Source of the DNA: Paragonimus westermani
Taxonomy: Eukaryota > Platyhelminthes > Trematoda > Plagiorchiida > Troglotrematidae
DNA length: 64,000 bases
NCBI GenBank assembly: GCA_008508345.1
Contig: QNGE01000766.1
Coordinates: 86,072-150,071, forward strand
Direction: 5' to 3'
The notes beneath the pieces were generated by a model, which did not search any database, was not told the DNA's origin, and saw only the letters and a list, made by a program, of their open reading frames with translations. The translations under genes were made by a program, and so were the position numbers. Below, one piece after another: positions 56,401 through 64,000 of the stretch. Within the stretch, counting starts at the first letter, position 1. Every line of letters starts with the position of its first letter.

Positions 56401-59400
56401 AGCTTGCATTATTTGTGATTTGCTTCAAAATAGCAGTGTCCATTTTCCATCCCAGTGATCGAACTGATGCAACTTGCTTTCTTGCACGCAATATGAGTAC
56501 CAGTATTTGCTCTTCGATAAGTGGTCTGAGTTACCATGGGTCCGATTTTTTTTATAGACATTTTAGACAAAATGGAATCTGCGTTATACGATAACACTTA
56601 AAGACCGCTGTCGTACAAGTGTTGTGCGGACGTCATTGTGATCACTTTTGGCTGCCAAGACGATTCAACTGTGTCAGTGGTTGATTTGGATCTCAGGTTA
56701 ACTGGGGAGGATGGTCAGAGTGATCACCCTTCGTTTATGGACGTTTGAGTCACACCGAGTCCAAACATCACTTGATAAGGGTCCACATACGGAAAGTTTA
56801 CATAAACAACACCTCATGTGTGTTATAAGAGAAACTCGAAGAGCACAAACGTCATACACGGCGGACCATTTCTTCTAAACTGAATGATACTGACAGAAAC
56901 CTTGCGGGCTGATGAATGTTTTTGCAATTTATTAAAAATACAATACTTATATTCCCCTCAAACCGCAAGCACCAGCATTAAATAGAACATCAGTATACTG
57001 AGAATTCCTGTTGCTAAGTCACTATTTGACAATGACGGGGAGTGAATGTCAAACAGCTGCCTTATAGTGAACCTGCGTGTGTGTTACAGCAAGCCCTAAG
57101 GTTACCAGTTGTCTTGACTACAAATAACTAATCTCCGTCTAATATCTTTTTTTGCACTAACACCCGATTGCGCATCAACAGCAAATACACACATGGCTGC
57201 GGTATGAACCACATAGATAGGACAAGTTGTCAAATGATTTTTCTTAAATTAAGAAACATGTTTCCAAATAGCTGAAGGCCACTGGGAATGTTACACATCT
57301 GTATAGTGATTGGCACCCGAAACCGGGCATAATGTTTAGCTAAGCACATTATATAAGGTGGTCTGGATAAAATGTTCGGGACACGTTACTCGTACCTGTT
57401 TGGAACAGCTGGAAACGCATCCCAGGTTTGTGTGAACACGGGCCATTGTATACCACATTCCACGCGTACATTCAAACACAGTTTGTTCTAATGCCACAGC
57501 CGCAAGTCTCGTCGACCTCAGTTGTCTACACCATTATTTTTAATCACATCTGTTTGCGAAATCCTCTTAGTTGTGATTCCGTCTTTGCGGGTTTTTGTTC
57601 CTATGTTAAAATTTAGTGTGGTGTTCTTATGAGACCGAAATTGATCATTTTGTCCCACTGGAGAACGTTGTGGAAATTTCTTCTGATTCATATGGTCACT
57701 TATCTGATTGCCGACTGCTTGTTGACAGTCTACGTGATTACTTCACTGTTTGAAATTTTTGGTGCGGATGCATTGTGTTTGATACCCATGTATTGCACTG
57801 CAGGCTTTAAAGCAGTTTATGTGAAAAGACGGAGGCCGATTTATTCGCACATAAAAAAGTCGTGATTCTTCTTTCAGTCTGTTGTCTTCGGGTTAAAGTT
57901 AATATTATCATCCGTGCTATATTGTTTCCGAAAAACCAAATAGAATTATAGGCTGACTAATAGATGTATTCTTCACCAGTCCTGCCTGGTCTTACTTCGA
58001 TGTCTGATGGATTCTTTTAGTTGCTCTTTTGAGCAACTAATTGACCAGAGCAACTTCTAAGTGGCTGATTCTACCCGTTTTTGACAGACAGCTTGTTATG
58101 GATTCTCTCTAGCCCACCCGGTGACCAAACCTACACAAAGCGACTACTGTGAGTATGCGCGCGTTTACGCGATTTCGTTCGATGAACTAACAACTGCCAG
58201 AATTGACAGCGATTTGTGTTTCGGCCGAGTTGCGCTTGGACCCTTGGGTCTGAGAAAGGGACGGGTTTTGGCGTAACTCTAACCCGTTAGCTTTGCTTTG
58301 CCTTTTTGTGCGTTGGGTTCATACTGGTATACGTTGTTTTTGAGACGATTTTTCACTACGATAACGATGCAACGAAAAATCTTCTAATTTGGCGTCTCTA
58401 TGTTTTGTGCTGACGCGTTTTCCGATCTTTCATTTTTTTTTACGATCTATTATTCAATGTTCTGTGAAGTATTGACTAAACTTATTCAAGCTGGACAGGT
58501 AACCGTGAAATCAGTCCATCCTCGCTAGGTTGCACTCCTTGAGTTAAAAACTCCCCAGGTCGTCACCTTGTCGGTTCCAATAATGAGATGTACATTACAA
58601 GTAACTTTCCAGTATGATCTTTGACACACTCGGAACATACTCGCATTCATGGGGCTTATTGCGTTGCGCAAACTTACGCATTGTATTAAACCGTTTGGTA
58701 TTCAGTGTTGTTGGGTAAAAGGAACCAATATGATCCAGTCAGATTTGCATCGTTGACAGTTTATCACAGAATGGGGTGAGTGCTTTACGTAGGAATGGCT
58801 AGTGGATTTCTGAAGACTCGTATAGATACAGACATGTTGTTGTTCAGGACATACCGTCATATAGGAATGTCAACAAAATGCTGAACTTAAAAACTGGCAT
58901 CTGTGAACTTTTTCTCTTAAGTGAGCAGTCAAAGTTTGTATGACTTATGACCACTCGGAGTGTGCTGTTGGCGTCGTACGGGGCCGAAATTTATCCAGTG
59001 TGCGCGTTGTTGACACTCCAACTGTCCCACTTCGCAATACAATGAAGCGTATATTGCAGTACATTCAGAAGATGCCAATCAATACCATCAAATCTTCTTT
59101 TGCGTGTTCTTACATAGCTCACATTTTGTACTTTGGTTACTCTGGTAGCTCAGCATGATGCGGCAAGAAGTTTTGTCCAAACGCATATGTTTATGTGCAT
59201 GATTGTTCTTGCCTTTCTGTGTTCTACTGTGCTTGTGTTTATTTGTCACCAGGTTAGTTATATTTTAGCTTGCACGAACTATCTTTGCCTGTTTTCTCAA
59301 AATTCTTGAAGGAAACTAGCAGATTAAGGAGCACCCTTTTTATTATCCCTACAAGATATTTTTATGAAACTAGAGTTCATCATCCTACAGTTATCATTGC

Positions 59401-62400
59401 GCGTTAGTCAGGAGTGCTTCCTTCTGGCTGTTTAACGTGAAAACCCACCAATGCTGTATCTCCGTCGACGGGGATACTACTTTCTGTCCGTCGTACAGTT
59501 TTTCTGTGGAGAAATGTCAGGGTTAGTTTTCATTTTTCCACTACAGTTTCACTATAATTACAAGACTGCCGTACTAGTTATATGAACCGCATGAACAGTT
59601 TTCTTACTCATGATGTTTTGTTGCTCTTTCATTCCTTGTTAAACGTTCACTGATAATTCTAAGCATGATTATCCGAGTTTTGACAGGGACGCGTTAGTTC
59701 CAAAACTAGCGCCACTAATGGAGTTTGGACAGGTTAACTGTTAGAAAGCGGTATCAGCGGCGAAAGATTATGGAAAACGTAATAAACCGTTGTCTTCTTT
59801 GATTCATGACCTATTTTGAAGGTTTCAGTCTACATACTAGTGGTAGTCAAGGGTCGTAGTGTTTGATAACTGTGAAACGTGAACGTTCACGCCAGAGGAC
59901 GTTGACCCTATTCACCCACCGATGCCTACATTCATTTGCACATTTTAAATAGCCCTGATGCTTAATTGATGATGTGGTTGGGAAAGAGATATTTGGCGGT
60001 GTAGGTCACATTGGCTGATGATTGGGTTATGTGGATATTAACTGAACGCCAACCATTTCGAGCGCTCTTAACTTCCGCCTTACCTGACTGATTCATGTTG
60101 CATATTTACCTAATAATATCCTAATGCTGGAGCCTAGGCCGACCGTTTCAGATCTTATCATTTTCTTGGAATGTCGACCCCGTGCTTTTTGTAACTTGTG
60201 ACTAAAAACATTGAAAGAAGTGGAGGTAAATGAGATTCACTAGCGTGAACGTCGCCGTCGTGCGACTGAATTTTCTATGCAGTATGACCACTTACTGAAC
60301 CGTCTAGTTGCTTGACGGACGTAGTTTTGTCTTTCAATGTAACTGAGTTATTTCGTTATTTTTGTTCAAGGTTTTGGTACTTTTACTATCTGTTCGTGTG
60401 TATTTTACCCCTGAACTTGCACTTTTCTCGTGCTCTTGTCTACTGATCAGTGGTACAAACTATTTTTCTGTTGCCGTTGGCGATGACAAGAATGGTGATG
60501 ATAAACCATGTTTATTCTAGTGTGTCGTTTGTGGGCACACACACCTTCTATACGATTGTGGGGATAGGCGGTTTGTTTGAACGACTTTCTTGAATCTATG
60601 CTCCAGAGCAATAGTTATCAATGTGAAGACAAAAGAATATTTCATCGTAACTTCACTATGTTTTTTTTTTGATGGCCGGCATATAAAAAGTGGTCGTGAC
60701 AAACCTACACCTCATGCATGTTCCACGTTTGTAGCTTCCTAAACACTTTCGGCTGTTCTAAGTGGTTACCATTGCGAACTTTAGTTCACAAACATAATCA
60801 CTACTCTGGATTTACGCTTTCTAAACGTTTCTGACGTATCGCTTCCTTAGCTTCACAAGCGCGGCATCATTAATTTTTCTCACTCAAACTGTTTTGTGTG
60901 AACACTGAAATTAGAGCATTGATGACTAGAGTTTCGTAGTAAAACCCAATAGATCAATACGATAGTTAGGTTTAAGGTAGCCACATGAGCTCATCAACAT
61001 CTGGCTGAAAGACTGTCAGACGAAATCCCAAATACTCGCATTCAAAAATTTGAAGCATCTCTGTGGTCTCTGATATGCAGTTTCCCATACTATCCTCCCC
61101 AGGAAACAGTACCACCCGCTTTAAGGAATATTGCTCTAAATCGTGTGTTCACCAAACTAGGTAACACATTAACCTTCCCATAATTTTGTCGCGGGATGTA
61201 TAATTCTTATATATCTAGGGATTCACCTACCACTTCTACGCTTGTTTCTAAAAAAAATCGTTAGGTCCATGCTTCTTCTTTGGTGCTGCGTTGAATTCAC
61301 CTGATTTGATTTTGAAACGACTAAGTCTTATGCTCATGTAACCGAAGGAGAATCATCATCTACGTGCGATTCTTGGGGGTAGTCAGCTGAAAACTTATTT
61401 TTGGTTACCCTAATGTTTATTATCGTGGATTTCAACACTGACAAACAAGCTCTAGCCTTTGATTTTTCCTACAATTTCGTTTGAATCTTGCTTTGTTCCT
61501 TTTGTTCCAAAAGTTTGCTCCACGCTCAATTTACAATGCCAAACTTATCAGCTTTTTTCTTGAACAAACCTTTGGCTACCTTACCTCGCATAGTTTTTTT
61601 TTGTTGGCTTCTAAAAATGCGCATGTTTTGCCGTGTCCAAATTGTCATCAATCACTTTTCGAAAGAGCTGTTTAGTGGCCTCATTTGTTTCATTGCTAGT
61701 GGACTTTTTTTTATCATATCGTTCCTTTCGTTGATTTCCATTGAGTCACTGTTTGTTCAATTTTTTTCTTCCAGCTCTCGCTTACATCGGGATGAGATTC
61801 GTCGAAGTTGGCCAAAACAGAGGTTTGTTTCAATCATTTCATCTGTCAGTGGTGTATACATATGTATATATATATAGTTGTAGGTCTTGTAAAAAGAGGT
61901 CTGTTAATGCTGGCGTGATTGAAGTTTGTGACTTTCAATGAACACTTGTTTTGAAAAATAACTGGTTGTAATAACGGTGTAAATATGGCTGTTATCACTG
62001 TGCAAGAATAGGTATTATCGACTTGTGTCAGGCGATGACGAACAGTCTTTCGCGTTTTTGATTCTTTAAGTTTTTCCATTCGACCACCTTATAAATGAAT
62101 TCTGCTCACGCATAGGCGTTATAAAACTTGCAATCGTTTTTTTCCTCGTGAGTAAACCAATAACACGGGTTTTGTAGAGCATCTTACTCTATTCACAAAA
62201 GAACAGTTAATGAATTTCTGAACTACCGAACTTTGCTTTTGTGTGATCACAAAATTTCTTACATGGCCATGGAAGGCCTTAATCAAATACTCCATGTTTG
62301 TTGATACTAAACCCTTCAAGAATATCACAAGAAGACCGCAGCAATTGATCAAGCGAATGGCTGCTCTGTTTGGTCACAAAACAAACACACGTACCGATGA

Positions 62401-62401
62401 G
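50463..62401 (+). CDS. Host gene with paired EF-hands, Rab11-FIP3/4-like (partial model)
   Basis: Six exons join in consistent phase: 50463-50615, 50658-50739, 50777-50883, 55423-55508, 61775-61822 and 62335-62401 (the last is tentative). All introns are GT-AG; the first two are 42 and 37 nt. Exon 1 starts at ATG 50463 and gives EF-hand 1 (LDSENKGYITVDQF, degenerate at loop positions 5 and 12). Exon 2 gives EF-hand 2 (LDPTNDGIIHFEDF, near canonical). The spacing and the VFNALD...LDP...FEDF signature resemble the N-terminal EF-hand pair of Rab11-FIP3/4, adaptors that link Rab11 recycling endosomes to motors. Exon 4 supplies an acidic Ser-rich segment with FDCDNDSS, exon 5 a basic one (RLHRDEIRRSWPKQR). 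The C-terminal Rab-binding coiled coil is not in the window, so the name is an inference. An in-frame upstream extension beyond the ATG is possible. An alternative exon after the good acceptor at 62476 also fits exon 5's phase. Confidence 0.6.
50884..55422 (+). other. Long intron 3 of the EF-hand gene
   Basis: Donor AAG|GTGAAC and acceptor TTTTTTGTAG bound it. The strand is visibly richer in T than A. No retroelement motif is seen in this intron, unlike the region left of 50 kb. Confidence 0.5.
55509..61774 (+). other. Long intron 4 of the EF-hand gene
   Basis: Bounded by AG|GTGCGT and a polypyrimidine acceptor TTTTTTTCTTCCAG. T-rich on the plus strand. It contains one antisense Penelope-like fragment at about 55.96-56.17 kb and otherwise nothing I recognise. 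Confidence 0.5.
55960..56175 (-). pseudogene. Penelope-like GIY-YIG C-terminal fragment
   Basis: On the minus strand it reads MAHLVDSGHRIDVDVAFKLV, then SPAETIGILN and FVQPLNLSLPAV. These correspond to the HLxxxxH, AEA(I)xIRLL and FVKPLNLPWP blocks at the end of Penelope-like polyproteins, as in the copy at 31.7 kb (HLMESNHSID, AEAIAIRLL, FVKTLNLLWP). Only this end is present, as expected of an extreme 5' truncation. It lies antisense in an intron of the EF-hand gene. Confidence 0.7.
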
Positions 62402-62919
62402 GTAAAGACTAAACATTACTTGCTAGTCCGAAGCTCAACAGTTTAAAGTATGTTGCATTTTTTCTGCAATTTTCAGATATGATGAGCAGAAAGCTACCCA
62501 CAACCTTATTTATAAACTGTGGTGGATCACATATCACTGCCAACTTACTGAATGAATGCGATATTTCCTGTTTTTCTCACATCTGGGCCAGATAGTGTTT
62601 GACTTAATTGCAATGATCAAACAAGGCTTATCATACTGATTCGTTGAAGATTCTTACCGATTCGATTTTACCGTGAACGATTTTACCTGAGGCCGCCTGA
62701 GGAAATCAATTGATATGACATTGTGTTTTTACTGGATACGAAGCTGACCGACCTGAGCCATGTGTATGACATTACTCTGCTTCTTCTTTGCGGCTATAGT
62801 CTGAAGACCATGCTGGGCAAGGTGAATAATCAGTATGGGTTGTATGGGATACGTTTCGTATCTTAAACATTTGAAGGTTTGCCTCAGATTTACAGCAATC
62901 CCCTTTCCTACGTTCTCCG
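62402..62919. other. Intronic or 3' part of the EF-hand gene
   Basis: A strong acceptor TTTTTTCTGCAATTTTCAG ends at 62476. Joined to exon 5 it gives an open stretch starting YDEQKATHNLIYKL up to a TGA near 62553. Whether exon 6, this exon or both are used cannot be decided from sequence. Confidence 0.35.
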
Positions 62920-63420
62920 TTGCAAATGATCTGCTTGAGTCTGTTAACTGTTTTACTTGGGTAATACCATCATGCGAGCTTCTAATGTTTGTAGCAAGAC
63001 ACCAACAAAAATGGCCTTTGCCAACTCGTGGTATGGAAAAGATATCCGACTACACTTATGGAAAAGGGAATATACTGTCTGGGTGCGTTGTGTTTTGTTC
63101 TGTGGCTCGGAAACGTCACCTGTTTACGATGAATATATCAACGGAATGGCTGTGTCCGACCATCGTTGCTGCTGTCAGTTAGCAAATACCAAGTGGACTG
63201 ATCGCATGTGCCACACTACAGTTTACCGGAAACCATTTTGGAAGACTGGGTTTACGCGATCACTTGGTCAACCATTACAATTTCACAGTTTGGTTGATTC
63301 GCGTACACTCCACTTGCAGTCTGGGGGTTTGCCGCATCAGATATTATTTCCTGAGACCACTAACAGTTGGATAAAGCCACGTGGTCGTCAAGAAATGAGT
63401 TGACCACAAATTATAGTTAC
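62920..63420 (+). pseudogene. RTE-type reverse transcriptase C-terminal fragment
   Basis: On the plus strand, after LLESVNCFTW, a frameshift gives the RTE pattern NTIMRAS, KMAFANSWYGKDIRLHLWKR, VRCVLFCGSETSP, VSDHRCCCQLANTKWTDRM and finally IKPRGRQEMS. The same order is seen in the copy at 1-2 kb (GNTISACIIG, RRCLCQLINIKWADRMSN, VIPRGSQPTTW), so both are 3' fragments of related RTE elements. One frame carries most of it, with at least one shift near 62957. It lacks the YADD core. Confidence 0.72.
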
Positions 63421-63849
63421 CCTGATTATTCTCTTAGGTAAAGTGAGTACATATCATCTGCTTGGTTAGGGATCTCAAACTTACTCAGCTCGCTGGCTAA
63501 AAAACACCATCCGGTACAGTGACATGTCCGCAGTTGGCAACATGTATACATTAACTGCGTTTTCGTTTCGTTTTATTTGTTGACCTTTTCCCGTGATGAT
63601 AAGCAGCAGCTCAAACTATCTGAGCAGAATCATGTTCACTATAAATGAATGGATGCGATGAGAGTGGTTTTCTCGCCTCGGTTTCCCCGCTTCATGAGAA
63701 TAAAGGTATGGGTATGCTTAAATGAAGAGAAAACTCTTGATAATACGTTCGGATTTTGAGTGCCTACTCATTGCTCGCATTTTCGTTGAAATATCAGGTA
63801 TATCTGACGTTAAAGCTAGACAGTACTCCAACGTACCTTTCAAATTAGC
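63421..63849. other. No recognisable gene
   Basis: No motif is seen in either strand. It probably includes the target DNA between the RTE fragment and the next element. Confidence 0.35.
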
Positions 63850-64000
63850 TAAATCACGGTGAGACTGGACCTTGACGTGGTGTGACGGCTTGCGCATCTC
63901 TATGACCTTTTGGGCTAAACTGGACAGAGTTACTCATACCAGGCAGGCCAACAGGTAGAGGTCTGACAAACTACAGTCTCCTGGTCCTCCAGGTTGGGGG
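63850..64000 (+). mobile_element. Probable 5' start of an RTE element, cut by the window edge
   Basis: From about 63868 the sequence reads ACCTTGACGTGGTG, then CAGGCAGGCCAACAGGTAG and AGGTCTGACAAAC. It ends TCCTGGTCCTCCAGGTTGGGGG. This order matches the 5' untranslated leader of animal RTE elements as I remember it. The coding region would begin beyond the window. Confidence 0.45.

Noticed and set aside
1..64000. Bacterial features: operons, Shine-Dalgarno sites, CRISPR arrays, rRNA
   Set aside because: The sequence is eukaryotic, with spliceosomal introns and animal retroelements. No regularly spaced repeats or rRNA sequences are seen.

Overview
The window is eukaryotic and almost certainly from a flatworm, most likely a digenean trematode. 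This rests on its content rather than on any species marker. It holds a CsRn1-type Ty3/Gypsy LTR element, a Penelope-like element with a GIY-YIG domain, RTE and CR1-type non-LTR elements, and a MULE/ZSWIM-type transposase. Two genes have introns of only 35-42 nt, a known habit of fluke genes. There is no operon structure, no Shine-Dalgarno signal, no CRISPR array and no rRNA. One undetermined base (N) lies at 39043.

Layout. Positions 1-4.67 kb hold old repeat debris: an RTE reverse transcriptase fragment, a tRNA-like pseudogene and a Penelope GIY-YIG fragment. Positions 4672-9538 are a complete-ended but badly broken LTR retrotransposon with 311-bp LTRs, CACC target duplication, PBS and PPT. 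From 9.5 to 14.9 kb the sequence is mostly unassigned, with two pieces of a MULE-like transposase; the second abuts the 3' end of a decayed CR1-type element (14878 to about 19200, minus strand). From 19.2 to 30.6 kb I can assign almost nothing except a broken coiled-coil fragment near 29 kb. From 30.64 to 35.77 kb (minus) lies a 5'-truncated non-LTR element, split by a Penelope-like element (31429-33839) flanked by an 8-bp target duplication. From 38.5 to 42.1 kb lie remains of other Ty3/Gypsy copies. A CR1 3' fragment (44.2-44.7 kb, minus) is followed by a nearly full-length CR1 element (45.2-50.0 kb, plus) with an uninterrupted 1016-codon ORF2.

From about 50.46 kb to at least 62.4 kb I assemble a host gene on the plus strand. 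It has a pair of EF-hands, then small exons joined in consistent phase across two tiny and then two very long introns. The EF-hand layout resembles Rab11-FIP3/4 (inferred). Its long introns are visibly T-rich on the coding strand and carry little repeat debris. The right edge (62.9-64.0 kb) holds an RTE fragment and what looks like the 5' start of another RTE element, cut off by the window.

The repeats do not work together as a system. They form a layered record of insertions: Penelope into non-LTR, Gypsy into an open frame, CR1 against MULE. The most useful observations are the clean nested insertion, the tandem 5'-UTR monomers of the CR1 element with a conserved hairpin, the AUG-less -1 phased ORF2 shared by both CR1 copies, and the unannotated EF-hand gene.
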